Origin: Cladorhizidae sp. MBARI D1340-BT2
Lineage: Eukaryota > Porifera > Demospongiae > Poecilosclerida > Cladorhizidae
DNA: 64,000 nucleotides
NCBI GenBank assembly: GCA_028752905.1
Contig: JAQNBH010000006.1
Span: 27,074,448 to 27,138,447 of the forward strand
Reading direction: 5' to 3'
The number at the start of each line of letters is the position of its first letter. Within the stretch, counting starts at the first letter, position 1. The translations under genes were made by a program, and so were the position numbers. This document shows, piece by piece, positions 22,983 to 34,585 of the stretch. The notes under the pieces are model-generated. The model saw only the letters and a program-made list of their open reading frames with translations, did not search any database and was not told the DNA's origin.

Positions 22983-24640
22983 GGCAGAGCAACGTAAACG
23001 TGACCATGCTACTGAAAACCGAAAGCGACTCGAAGGTAAGCTTCATACTGATGATCAAAGAACCAGTTTAATCCCAGTTTTTCAATAGTGGAGTTGGAGA
23101 GCTCTCAAAGAGTCGTTGATCTGAAGAAGCAACTTTCAGAGAGCTCTCAAAGTGTCGTTGATCTGAAGGAAGAACTTTCAGAGAGCTCTCAAAGTGTCAT
23201 TGATCTGAAGGAAGAACTTTCAGAGAGCTCTCAAAGTGTCATTGATCTGAAGGAGCAACTTTCCGAGAACTCTCAAAGTATCGTTGATCTGAAGAAGCAA
23301 CTTTCAGAGAGCTCTCAAAGTGTCATTGATCTGAAGGAAGAACTTTCAGAGAGCTCTCAAAATGTCGTTGATCTGAAGGAGCTAGTTTCGGAGAACTCTC
23401 ACACTATCACTGATCTGAAGAAAGATTTGATTCACTATGAATCAAGATATGGTAAGCAATCATACTATATAAGGCATGGTGTCCAGACATTTATTTCTGT
23501 ATGTGCATAACATGGATATGTGGGAGGTGTTGGCCACAAGCATGCATGGCAGGGTTTTGTTTGTACTCATGTCTGTTTGTGCATTTGTATGTATGACTGC
23601 TCTCGTAGGATCATTGCCAAACTTGGTAGGCAGATTATGAATTATGTATCATCATTCAATTTTGAAGAGTCATGATCAATGGGGAGGGTCTGTGTCCTAT
23701 TATGCTGCTTTTCATAAGTAACATCTGAGGAAAGACTTGTTTCAAGTGCATAGTTATGACTAACGTCTTTTTTATATGTTGCCTATTGACCTGTCTGTTC
23801 ATTTTCATTGTGAGTATGCTACTCATTTGGAACTGGGGTAAAAAATCATTTTTAGCATTCATAAAAATATTTGCATAAAATTATATCTTAGAGAATTGTG
23901 CTTAAAGCTTACATATATGTTCAAACAACTTACATTACTGTAATTATATACTGCAAGCCCATGGGCAATTAAAACGCCAGAGTTTGTATTGTGGGTGCTT
24001 TCATCATGAAGCTGGATATTCCAAATGATGCCCACTCATGTTATTCACATGCACATTGCTAATCTGCAATAAATTTGAAGCAAAATTTTGCATGTGAAGC
24101 TGCTGCATGTGCTTTAGCTAGTTGTTCTTGTTCTCAGGATTACTGAAATGTCAAAGTTGTCAACTTTCCAATGGGCACTTGTTATGTATAACCAGTTTAG
24201 TCCTAAAACAGCATCTGCTGCTTGGGTTCAAAAAAGACTCCTAGCAAGCCTTGAATCCTGTTGAGATATGAGCTTTATGAGTTTGCCATCCGACTTTTAG
24301 AAATACGAATCAAACCAGATAGGGCATGCTACTCTACACCCAATAAACAACATTTGCTTGACTTCTAATATGCTCATGTTATAAACTTACTTTGATACTG
24401 TGTCTTTGAAACTGTAGGTCGTCTTGACAACACAGAAAGCCAAAAAGGAACTTCTCAATGTCAGGTATCAGCTGAAGTTAGAGTATACACAAGCATTTGA
24501 TATTTATCCTTTTTTAATATTATTTTATAATTTCATCTTCAGAGCAGAGATGTGCATATATTTAGTAAGTTACTAAGAAATAGAGATACTCTAATTGTAC
24601 TTTTCATTATGTACAGTTTGTACAATTTATCAGGGGAGTA
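22983..24640 (+). CDS. Candidate spliced gene with a 14-residue coiled-coil repeat (fragment)
   Basis: Four candidate exons have consensus-like borders: about 22983-23034 (EQRKRDHATENRKRLEG, then gtaagc); 23088-23451 after a 53-bp intron, ending SRYG before gtaagc; about 24419-24464 (RLDNTESQKGTSQCQ); and about 24541-24636, ending in a stop. Exon 2 encodes about eight units of the pattern SSQSVVDLKEELSE, a leucine-bearing heptad pattern typical of coiled coils, encoded by near-identical 42-base repeats. No catalytic domain was seen and no family recognised. The 5' end is unknown, and the true 3' end could lie elsewhere. This is the best candidate for a non-transposon gene in the window. Confidence 0.45.
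23088..23420 (+). repeat. 42-bp coding minisatellite
   Basis: About eight tandem units around gagagctctcaaagtgtcat and tgatctgaaggaagaacttt keep frame throughout. Differences are few, suggesting recent expansion or homogenisation. Confidence 0.9.
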
Positions 24641-24964
24641 ATTTTTGTAGTCAAGCTTCTTGTGCCACTAATCAAGAGTTCTCTATTCAGTTTGCCATTA
24701 TTTGTATGCGAAATTACTTGATATTAAGTGGTAACTGAAATTTCATTGGTTTGCCATACACTGTGTCTTGTTATGTCGCAGAGACTGCTTGCCTTCTTAA
24801 CCTGGCTATTGTACTTGTTAAAAATATCTCAGGGTATTCTAGTAATATTTCAGGATAGTTCACGTCATGTTGTGAACCAGCCTTTAGAAAGACTATGAAT
24901 GTGACCCTAACAACCCAAGGAGTGTGAGGTTCAATCAACACCAATTCACACTTAACATAGATTA

Positions 24965-25200
24965 GAGTGATGTGACTAGAGCTAAGGCTTGGACTAGAGT
25001 TAAGGCTAAGGCTTGGACTAGAGTTAAGGCTAAGGCTTGGACTCGAGTTAAGGCTAAGGCTTGGACTAGAGTTAAGGCTAAGGCTTGGACTAGAGTTAAG
25101 GCTAAGGATTGGACTAGAGTTAAGGCTAAGGCTTGGATTAGAGTTAAGGCTAAGGCTTGGTCTAGAGTTAAGGCTAAGGCTAGAGCTAGAAATAGGGCTA
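24965..25200. repeat. 24-bp minisatellite, about nine units
   Basis: The unit is actagagttaaggctaagg plus cttgg. It is open in several frames on both strands because 24 is a multiple of three and the unit lacks stops there. This explains the apparent repetitive proteins; I regard it as non-coding. Confidence 0.9.
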
Positions 25201-25262
25201 GGCATCCGACTGATATATTTGTGGCTGGCCTTCTATACTAGCCCTAGCTCTAGCCCTAGGCC
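25195..25262. repeat. Short dispersed repeat, CTAGGGCTAG type
   Basis: Its reverse complement (gcctagggctagagctaggg, then tatagaaggccagccacaaa) matches 51414-51475, and the first part resembles 10870-10905. The function is unknown; it may be a MITE end. Confidence 0.6.
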
Positions 25263-25648
25263 ATAATATACTGTGGTTATCCATCTGCGTGCTGAGATAT
25301 AGTTACAATTTTCAAGGTGTTAGCTAGCCATAGCCATTTCTTATTGATACAGATCATAGATTATATGTACTGGACAAGTTAGAAGAAGAGGGCCTGGTAG
25401 TGTCAGAAGAGTTAGCCACACCCACAATCATGACCATTTTTTTCCTTCCAAGAGGCCTTTTGAAAAAACATTGTAGCATAGAGGTTGTTCCAGTAGACTT
25501 GGTACTATTCATAGCGGAGGCTTCATTATGATGAAGTGGAAGGTCAAGTGTGCTGTTATTTTAGCTTGACAGTTCTAACAAAATATCTACGAAAAGTGGA
25601 ACCTCTGAAGCTGCATTTTATGTTAGAATGCAGTCTACATTATATATA

Positions 25649-25690
25649 TGCTACGCGCAAACCTGGAATTTGCTCAATCCTAGGATCGCG
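25649..25690 (+). repeat. Ginger element terminal inverted repeat, 3' side of the transposase gene
   Basis: It starts tgctacgcgcaaacctgg and ends tcctaggatcgcg. It pairs with 30459-30500. Confidence 0.9.
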
Positions 25691-25998
25691 CAAGGTCAAA
25701 CTCAAACCTCCAATCTGCACTCTCAAAACCAAGAATTTGGTAATAACAGTAAGTTGCTCAATCTAGGATTGATCATAGAATTTCTACTCAATAGAACAGG
25801 TAAAAGTTGCTCATTCTGGCAAGAAACCTTGGATCCAAGGTTTGCGCACACTATCCTTGGATCGCGCTAGGTCAAACTCAAACCTCAATCTGCACTCTCA
25901 AAACCAAGAATGTTAATAGGAGCAGTAAAAGTTGCTCAATTCTAGGATTTATCATAGAATTTGTAGCTCTAGAAACAGGTAAAAGTTGCTCATTCTGA
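25685..25998 (+). repeat. Two tandem subterminal repeats of ~177 bp in the Ginger element
   Basis: ggtcaaactcaaacct occurs at 25694 and again at about 25870, each followed by ctgcactctcaaaaccaaga and aggtaaaagttgctcattct. Subterminal repeats of this kind often serve as transposase binding sites; that role is inferred here. Confidence 0.8.
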
Positions 25999-26079
25999 CA
26001 AGATAGTTGCATTCCATAAAGGCCAAATCTTGTACATACAAAATTCGTACAAAATTCATAACCGACTAGTCCAATTCAG

Positions 26080-26932
26080 TTAGCAATTAATACATGTCCA
26101 ATCCATATCTTCTGATCGAAATACAACTCAGGGAATCTTGATGCACTTGTCATGGTACCACTCCCCACATTTTGAACATTCTGCCATCCTACTTTTGTTC
26201 CATGGCATTCGGCAGACGCAGAACAGTTCGATTGTTTGAAATGGTTCGATTGCCGGAGAGAGGTTTGTAACAGTTTTACCAGGAAAAGGTAGCATTTTAC
26301 GTGACTCGAAACAATTTACGAGGTGACATCTCATTTTGGAGATATCCTTGGCTGGATCTTCACCATAACAGAGGGCTACTGCACAAGCAATAGCAAAAAC
26401 TCCAGTCATTACCATTGGTCTGCTGCTGAATGTTCATAAACCTTGCTGTGATCGTTTTATTCCTTGAAAATACAAGTGCAGCTATCTGTTCAGAAGTTGA
26501 TTGAGGGAAACGATTGTAAAGACTATCATATACCTTAACTTCACTATTATCTTCCTTGCTCAGCTCAATGCAGATCCAGTGGTTGTTTTGACTGTTCAAA
26601 ATCTAGACTGCATGACTCTGAATAACGTCAGTGCTAAGATTAGAGACTACAGTAGTAGCTTGCAATCTTTTGATGGAGAGAAATACTTTTTTGAGAAGTT
26701 TCTGAGAGGCATACATATGGGAATCCACTAACCAGTTTCCATTAAGAATCATGTCACGATCTTCTTTATACAACACTAGGTCTGGGATCCACATTGGTGG
26801 GACTGGTATATCAGGGTAGTGATCAACAATAACTAGTCCAGGCTTTCTATCATCACTGACAGAACTATCTAGAAGTTCAACATCATCAAAAAAAATTTGG
26901 TCTTTAGTAGCTCTACTGACAGTACCACCCAC
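26080..26932 (-). pseudogene. Ginger C-terminal Ulp1-like (C48) protease and PHD finger
   Basis: DRDMILNGNWLVDSHMYASQ (about 26740) is the typical region before a Ulp1 domain. It is followed by NHWICIE (catalytic His), VYDSL (Asp) and QQTNGND (Gln). The catalytic Cys codon expected immediately after NGND is disrupted by a one-base deletion near 26395. Reading resumes in another frame as VFAIACAVALCYGED. The PHD finger starts FCVCRMPWNKSRM, continues CSKCGEWYHDKC, and after an in-frame TGA ends DWTCINC with a stop at 26080, giving the C4-H-C3 set. A deSUMOylating or other Ulp-type activity is known for the fold; this copy is inactive. Confidence 0.82.
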
Positions 26933-27027
26933 AACACTACTATCAGGCCACTTACAGAACTATCTACAAGTTTGACATCATCGACAACTTTTTTTCCACA
27001 GGTAAGCCAGTAGCTCTGGTGATGGCA

Positions 27028-29000
27028 CTACCCACAAACAACACCATCATGGAATCCTTTCTTGTCACTGTTAAAGCAAGGTAATCCAGTATGACATCTT
27101 TTGGTGCACAACTTTCTGGCTTTCTTACAAGAGCAATGAGAGTTTTTGCATCCACCTTTGCAACCACATGAGTTACCATAATAGGCATTCTTAGGGTTAA
27201 AGAGCAGTGCAGTTTCTCGTAGAGACAAAAAGGATTCCATTTTCCAGTCATTTGGTGAAAGCTCGACTTTGCCAGAATACCGCTCAAGTTGTCCATCATA
27301 AGCACAGTTTTTCAATACCCCATATTGACAACGTAGGCGATACACAGGTCTCTTGGTACCAGAGACAACAACTATTACACATGGTATCCATCGAAAATCA
27401 GTTGATGCTCTGTCGATTCGTGGGATTTGAATGCTGACTAAATCCCCAACAGCAAATGATTCAACAGCATGGCGTTTCCGTTTACTGTATTGTTTCACCA
27501 TTCTTTCAGCATTCAATCGATAGTTTCTATCAGCTTCCTTTCTTCGTTTGCTATGCTTTTGGCTTGTTGCCAATGGAGTACCTGAAGAAATATTTTTAAT
27601 AAAATGTTTATTACATCATCAAAATGTTATATAATGGGATTGCGAAAAGTAATTTACTTGTGTTTTCACTCTCAAGTCTCAACACAAGGAAAGCTCTGTG
27701 CAATGTTTATTTGGTATTATAATAGAATGTCTAAAATTGTTTTACTCTCCATTTACTGACCCTGGATTAGAAATATTAAAAGGTCTAAAATTGTTTTACT
27801 TTGCTTATTTCTGATATCACTCTCTGTGCAATGAGGTTCACTACAGTGATGGTGAGGAGTGTTCAGCAGAGCTTGGATCATCTGAACAAGGTAGAGGAGT
27901 AGAACTTTTGTCTGCTGATACATGTTCCATAGGCTCAGTTTCATTGATCAAGTCTGCGATATCTTCCTCCATTACTGACCCTAGATTAGTACCTGGAAAT
28001 CGCTACGTGGTGGTTGTCCGTATCCCAATTCGTATGGAGTACACTTCATGGTTTCATGAACACATGTATTCAGTTGATCTAGTAGTATACACATACACAC
28101 CAAAAAAAGCAGAGATGACCAAGTATGTGAAGTTCATGCTGCCATCAGGATGCCAGTATTAGGCATATTAGTACTACAATGGCTGTACTAAACACTCATC
28201 TATAACCTATCAATCACCATTACCATGAAAAGTTCAGCTAGATTACATATTTATGGTATCTTCTTTTATAGTATCATAGAGTCACCAATTATAGTTGTTT
28301 ATGAATCACTATTGTTTATGAAACAATATTATGAAAATCAAACATACACTGAATTTCTGGTAACCAATGTGACCATGCCATATCACATTCATTCTGTTCA
28401 AACCGACATGCAAGAAGTTCTTCAACTTTAGCATTTGCACGTTCCACTAGACCCTGTGATTGAGGGTGTCTTGGTCGACCGTTTATGATGGTGGCTTTCC
28501 CCGGCCAGGTCTTCACCAGTTTGTCTATGATATGATTGACAAATTCTCTTCTGTTATCAGATTGGAATATCTATACATAGGAACACTCAAGCATGCCGTA
28601 ACCATTAATAATCAATTATGGGTCACACAAACCTTGGGAACACCGAAATATGCAAAAACACGACTGGACAAGTTATTAGCCACCTCAATTGCACTCTTGT
28701 GCTCAAGAGCAAACAGTACATGGAATTTGGACCAATGATCCATGTAGTGGCCAATCCAGTTATGGCGGTCGTCTGGTCTATGTCGCATGTCAATCAAATC
28801 CACCTAAATATGACGATGCTAAATACCAACATGTTTGGTACTAATAATATTACCTGTCCTCGAGTCATAAACCCAGAAGAAATGATAGGTTTAAGTGGGG
28901 CACTGTTGGTTTGTGGCTTCTGAAGGTTAATCACACTACATAATTGAACGTACTTCTCCACAACAGATCTTGGTAGACACGCATAGTTCGAAGAAATCTA
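27028..29000 (-). pseudogene. Ginger transposase, integrase core and C-terminal Cys-rich region
   Basis: Reading leftwards from about 28990: a degraded HHCC finger end (VEKYVQLCSVINLQKP), then the DDE core with VDLIDMRHRP (first Asp), QSDNRREFVN (second Asp) and HPQSQGLVERANA (Glu), so all three catalytic residues are present. A 62-bp intron (28571-28632, gtttgt ... tatag) separates FGVPK from IFQSDN and restores frame. After a gap the frame at 27028-27573 encodes a basic stretch and then CGCKGGCKNSHCSCKKARKL, a cysteine-rich motif. Stops between the pieces (27580-28300) may be introns or decay. The upstream first exon was not located. Confidence 0.8.
27700..27990. repeat. Local duplicated words in the Ginger interior
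   Basis: tctaaaattgttttact occurs at about 27730 and 27784, tctgtgcaatg at about 27695 and 27823, and a ttactgaccctggattag-like word at about 27753 and 27972. These are small overlapping duplications at possible intron-exon borders. Confidence 0.6.
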
Positions 29001-30458
29001 GAGGGAGTATGGTGAAGACAGAGAATTGAATTACCTTTGATAACCAAAACAGATCACTATTATAAAATGTCGCTGGTTGTTTATCACATACTAAAACAAC
29101 AGGATTAACCCATGGGTAATTAGATATTCACATTAAAATGCTGAGAGGTGGATGCTTGCTGTATCTAGTGGATGAAACGGACAATGTAAATCTAAATGCA
29201 CACACCCATGTTTTTGCTACTATTAGAAGGATGTAGGTCAAACCGATATAAAATAGGAAATAGGTGAAACATAAGGATTCATAACATCCAAACGTCAACA
29301 TACTTCATATCGAGTGTTTTATGTTGTGTCCAAAATGTAACTTGCTGTGTGTTCCAATTTTTCAATAAAAGTGAATTGGAGGTTACTACTACAATAGTAG
29401 TGTTTTACTCATACGCTGCGCTGCACTGTCCTTGGACTCAATTGAATTTGGATATGACAAATTGTATGTTTGCACTTACCAAAACCATATAAAAGTTAGA
29501 GATAGCAACCTTATGTCAGGACCTCAATTCAAATATTCATGGTCACCTGATTAAAAACATTTTATGGTTGACATGAGCTATACCCATATTATGCACAGCT
29601 TATATAACTGACAGTCAGTCACAATTTTCAATCTCATGTGCAATCTTTAGGTGTTCAACCAGTAGAGCTACACTGTACATACAATATTTGAGTGCCAAAA
29701 TGAGAGCATGCATCAAGGGCCAAACACAAGATCACATGCATAGAATCTGTTTTTATATAGAAATGATAGACATTCTCTACCTCGGCTAGAGCCTTTTATA
29801 GCCCACATGACCTTAAACATCACAGTGCACTCTATTCAAAATAGTATGAAACTTTTCAATGTAAGCCATGCTCCGATAATGACCAAGGATGGAGGAGTCA
29901 TTCTCATCCTGAAAAAAAGATTAGATTAAAATGACACCGTATAACTGCGATTCAGTAAAGCGTCTGGCTCATGAAGTGAATGGCTACTGGATTTCAATCA
30001 ATTAAACAAAGTTTTGTCTTTGTTATTATCATCCATGCCTATAGATTGGCACTTGACTTGTGGCTTTAAACTTATAAAATAAGGAGACCTGTCTAACAAC
30101 AAAATATGTCTCACTAAATATATCACTGGCTATATGGGTTTAATCACCTTTTTCTTTGCTGGTATACAAAGTACATCCTTAAGTCCAAGAGCAAGGTACT
30201 CCAAAAGTTAAAAACATTTTTGTTTCACCCAAAAATTGAATTTAGGATCACTGTTCGCCATTCCCCTTTCAGAAATTTAACAACAGCTTGTCCCTTTGTT
30301 CTTGATATGGTTTTGCTTCCAAGGTTCCTTCCAGAAAGAAAGGTTTGCTGAACATTAATCATCATAGGCATTCTCTCCTTCCATTTCTCCTTCCTACAAC
30401 CTCTTCCCATGTGGGAGCAAACTTGTTTTGATCTAATTGGTGATCAGGTATTGGCTTT

Positions 30459-30500
30459 CGCGATCCTAGGATTGAGCAAATTCCAGGTTTGCGGGTAACA
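30459..30500 (-). repeat. Ginger element terminal inverted repeat, 5' side of the transposase gene
   Basis: Its reverse complement starts tgttacccgcaaacctgg. It differs from the other end at two positions only. Confidence 0.9.
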
Positions 30501-30504
30501 TATA

Positions 30505-31130
30505 TATTGTAATTGGCGAGATGCAACAATTGCCTTCAAGCAGTATATAGAAAGGCAGTGCCACAAGTGTTCTGTGGAGTAGTACTGACACAATGGTCCG
30601 GGCATTGTGGTAATAAATATTATTAACCCTGTGCATTTATACTTTGAGACATCAGCAAAACGTTGTCTCAATGTTTACAAAAATGCCTATGATCATATTT
30701 TTTATAAAATATAATACTCTCTTGCTTTATGGTTAGTGTAGGTAGATCTTCATTATCTTTCATGCAATTAAAGATAGTTCTTGTAGCATTGGTTGCACAT
30801 ATCACAAGAATCAATATTTGCATAATACTTACAGGTCCCCAGCATCCTTCTCTGTATACTCAAGTCATTATTCTCAATAGCTCATCCAAACACTGATGAC
30901 GGATGTAGTGTTCTATTTTTTACAAGCTAAAATGCTGAATTATATATTTTTTACTGCATATATCTTGGAATCATCTTCCCTCATAAACTTCAGCAACTTA
31001 TAAGAATTCCTATCACTATGGTCGTTGTGGCTGCTGATTCCAAATCCCTGTCTTGGAAAGAATTCGAGGAATGATGGTTTAGTAGCCATTGCTAAGAACT
31101 GCTAAGCATCTCACTTAAATTGTGTGTTGT
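30505..31130. other. No recognised feature
   Basis: AT-rich spacer between the Ginger element and two weak candidate exons. Confidence 0.5.
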
Positions 31131-31136
31131 TGTGCA

Positions 31137-31408
31137 GGTAGCTAATACTACACAGAATGCTTGTGATACTGCATCTGTTTATGCTGCTTCCGTATACATA
31201 ACTACAAGTAATAATTACCTACCTGACTGTATGCTTGCATAAAGATATAAATATTATCCAGTTAGCAATTCCATTCTTATTTACAGAGCATTAGAGATTC
31301 AAGCCTTCATGGACTATCCTTGTCACAACTGTCAAGCAAAGATAACAGGGCACTCGACCTTCAAAATTAAGCCACTGCTACGAAAGGAACTAAGTCGTCT
31401 GGAATGAT
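31137..31408 (+). CDS. Two weak candidate exons of unknown gene
   Basis: After gttgttgtgcag, about 31139-31204 reads VANTTQNACDTASVYAASVY and meets gtaata. After ttatttacagag, the second reads EIQAFMDYPCHNCQAKITGH and continues to a stop near 31407. Splice-like borders and matching phase are the only support. They could belong to the coiled-coil gene at 23-24.6 kb if the Ginger element sits in one of its introns; that is speculative. Confidence 0.2.
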
Positions 31409-31518
31409 CCTAACACTGTCTTTTTCAAAAAGGTTGCTTGGGCAAAAAATTTAACTTGGTTGTGAGGCTCGTTATGGAAAGGCAAGGATCCAGATCTAGT
31501 AGAAGCACTAGAAACATG

Positions 31519-33603
31519 TTAACCCACTCACTGTCACAAGCGTATATATACGCAAAAAGTTGTTTATCAAAAAAAAATTAATAAAAAATCGATCGTACCG
31601 TTCACAGACACATATTATACGTCAAAAGTTAGCACCCTACGATCGTACCGAATATAAAGGCAATAGACGTTCGGTAACTAGGGTAGTATTATTGAAAAGT
31701 CAGACCCACTCAGAATTTCAAATCGGGTTGAAGATGGCAGTTGGACTGTCCTTGGATAAAGTTATTTCTCAGGTTTAGGGCGACAATTTTGGACTTTCTG
31801 AGGATAAAAGCAGTGATCAAGAAGGCGCTGGCATCTCATCCTACCTTGGCCAGAGCTGTGTTGACCCTGAATTTCTTCTATCGCTTGGCAGAATAGTTGC
31901 TGATGACCTACCTTCAAGGAAGCGTAGCGCTTTCACTCGAGGTGACGATCTAGATGGAGATGAGAATACCAGCGATGAAGAAGGTATTTACAGTCAGTTT
32001 AGCTACAGTTTAGCTATAGCTAGTTTTGTTGTTAGCAAAGCAGAGCATGGATCTACAATGCTCTTTTAGTTTCGTTGTTGCGGTAGTCCGCGTTAAAATT
32101 ATTTGATGCCAATTTCTTATCCCCTTCAGATTTGATGCATGAAGCGATGGATTGGGCAGCTGATAGAGCTTCATCAACTCTGACACAATCTATTGTTGCT
32201 AGCCCTCATATTACTGTGGTGGCTGCTTCATCACCTTCTCCATTGTTCCTCCAGTATCTGCAACACTAGGTTCTGTAACCTCTGCATCAGGTTCTATGAC
32301 TTATGTGACATCTGTAGTCACTCCTATACTACTATTTCCAACATCATCATTGTCTGTTCCATCATCATGCCCTCCTTTATTTTTACCCTTGTACTCTGTG
32401 TCCTCTTCTAGTGAAGTATGCACTCCTTCACGACCAGTTGTTCAGCTTAGTCATAGCACTAGGAGTGTTCGTCATGCTCGAGTTAGTCAGAGTAGTGGTA
32501 GTGAAATAGCTTCTAGTGCTTCAAGTTCTGCTCTGCCTTTAGCTAGTCCTCTTTTTCTTTCTGGAACTTCACCTACCAGCATTTCTTTAGCTCCGTCTCT
32601 TGCTTCTTCTACTGTGTCCTCAGCTAGTACCTTTGATAGTCCCTCCTCTAATTCTCCAGAAGAGGGTGTTTGCGTATATGGTTGAGGCATGCATTCCCGA
32701 ACAGCTATGTTCTAGACTCTCATGTCCGCAGAGCAGATCACCTTGCCAGGGGTTACAGGAAGAGAGATTTTTTGACCTTCCGGTTGGAGCTAGCTAAGGA
32801 ACTAGTGGTATGCTTCTGCTCACGTCAGCATGCTGGCCGCCCTCGCTCAGTTCATAACGAGCGTCTAGACCGGCTGAACACCACGCTTGGCATTAGTCAG
32901 CACTAACTGAAAAATAGCAGTGGTGTATTGTCTGTGTAGCAGTTGGAAATGTCTGGAATCTCAAACGACCATGAGATCACTTATTTGCCTTCACTGCAAA
33001 GTACCACTGTGTGTCACAAAGAGGGACTGTTTTTTCAAGTACCACACCATGGTAGACTTCGTAGTTTCCTAGTTTTTGCTTCACTTTTTTTAATTTTTAC
33101 TTTCTATGGTATTTCCATTTTTCTCTCTGTTCTATGTGTGTGCTAGATGGCTGTTGTTTTGTATATGCATGTTTTGGATGCTATTGTTGTCCTGTTATGG
33201 GAAGAAGAAGATGTAATAAATAATTGTTCATACAACACCAACATGTTAACAATATCTTCATCAGAAAATAAATATTAAAAAATGAAAAATATATGTTATG
33301 CAAGTTTTGTGAATACAATGAGTGTGTGCATATATATATATAATATATATAATACACATGTTGGCATATTGCATATTGAAGTAAGAGCTTTTCATTAGGC
33401 TGTAATTACATAATGATATTCATCATTTGTGGTCATTGCTTAGCAACCTAAAGTTGACCACAATGTTTGTCAACACCAATGCTATCCCATCAACCATGGT
33501 TGCTAGGGACTTCAGTGCATTCCTGATTTAATATTGATTTTTATTTGCACCCGAGTCCAATAAATTAAAAAAAGCTGCCTAAACCTGACGGTGAATGGGT
33601 TAA
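31519..33603 (+). mobile_element. piggyBac-like element A, internally deleted
   Basis: It is bounded by TTAA at 31519-31522 and 33600-33603. The ends read CCCACTCACTGTCA and (reverse complement) CCCATTCACCGTCA, a 14-bp terminal repeat with two differences. A 14-bp palindrome, GCGTATATATACGC, sits at 31540-31553. The interior encodes the N-terminal and C-terminal parts of a transposase only. Confidence 0.8.
31734..33090 (+). pseudogene. piggyBac-like transposase remnant (N- and C-terminal parts)
   Basis: The N-terminus MAVGLSLDKVISQV hits a stop and continues as DNFGLSEDKSSDQEG and ISSYLG, the acidic start also seen at 41197 and 35500. A probable intron (gtattt at 31984 to ccccttcag about 32129) leads to a Ser-rich linker (32193-32690). 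The C-terminal region follows, with RKRDFLTFRLELAKELVV near 32755 and a cysteine finger CLHCKVPLCV ... CFFKYHT near 32990-33045. The central DDE domain is absent, so it cannot transpose by itself. Confidence 0.72.
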
Positions 33604-34339
33604 GCAATATTGCCAGCCATATTAACCCTTTCACCGTCGACTTCATTTTGAGATTTTGACCTGTTTTTACTTTAATTTTTGTATCTGATCATTGGTTCAG
33701 AATGATCAGAAAAGTCCCCAGCAACCGCATATCACATGATTGACAAAGAGTTACTGATCAACTTGGTGATGTGTTGCCTAGCAACCAAACCACAAACCAT
33801 TTTTTGATTAGAATACTTTTTATCACTGCATTTATCGACTATTACAAGTATATTTTATGGTTTTTCAGATCAAATACTAAAATATGGTCGCTTATCGAAC
33901 TGCAAACAGCATATAATCTGAAAAATGTACATTTTTTGGCATAATTTATTAATATTGAATGCCCTAATTTTTCTATTTTGCAGGATATAGCCATGTTTGT
34001 CAGTCTATAAGAGTATTGACTGTTGTCAAGCACCAGGAGGAAGGTCTGGCTGTATTGAAAGTTGAAAATTTCAAGATGTTGCAGAAAGGCACAATAAAGC
34101 AAAGACTCAACAAGAAAAAATACGTGTACTACACATGTCTGCATGCATAAAGATAAAGAAAAGAAGTATACATGTACATGCCTAACACATGTACATACTA
34201 CAAAAGCAATACAAAGAAAATCTCGCGAAGAGAAAAGGAAGCTAGTGCGAGTAGTCAGAGAGTGTGTGGAATTCCCTGAAGCATGTCCTTCCACGCACAG
34301 CACAAAGGCTAATACCACAAAGAGAGCAGTGACAAAAGG

Positions 34340-34585
34340 TCTTGTGCCTCTTACCTCTGGCCTCGACTTCTTCCTTGGCCTTTTCCTCTTCTTTAGCCTT
34401 TTCCTCTTCCTTGGCTTTTTCCTCTTCTTGGCCTTTTCCTCTTCCTTGGCCTTTTCCTCTTCCTTGGCCTTTCCCTTTTCCTTGGCCTTTACCTCTTCCT
34501 TGGCTTTTTCCTCTTCCTTGATCTTTTCCTCTTCCTTGGCTTTTTCCTCTTCCTTGGCCTTTTCCTCGGCCTCGGCATCCAACAT
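34340..34585 (-). repeat. 18-bp repeat encoding Lys-Glu-rich low-complexity sequence
   Basis: About thirteen units of ccttttcctcttccttgg (plus strand) give KAKEEE-type sequence on the minus strand within a 247-residue frame (33842-34585). The rest of that frame has no recognised domain. It may be a low-complexity linker in element B or a non-coding minisatellite. Confidence 0.75.

Larger units (their letters stand above)
25649..30500 (-). mobile_element. Ginger-type DNA transposon (4,852 bp) with 42-bp terminal inverted repeats
   Basis: 25649-25690 and 30459-30500 are inverted repeats with two differences, both containing cgcaaacctggaatttgctc. The ends read TGCTA and TGTTA, close to gypsy-LTR-like TGTNR termini. 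TATA follows each end directly (25645-25648 and 30501-30504), consistent with a 4-bp target duplication, though the local TATATA makes the exact border ambiguous. The minus strand encodes an integrase-like transposase followed by Ulp1 protease and PHD domains. Ulp1 C-terminal extensions are known in Ginger1 transposons, which usually duplicate CCGG-like targets. Confidence 0.85.

Noticed and set aside
24771..25241. Repetitive Ser/Leu/Asn-rich (minus) and Lys/Ala/Trp-rich (plus) proteins
   Set aside because: Both are readings of one 24-bp minisatellite; there are no splice signals or conserved flanks.
33842..34585. A 247-residue minus-strand frame with Lys-Glu repeats
   Set aside because: Recorded only as a repeat; the long frame owes its start to an 18-bp repeat and its remainder has no domain.
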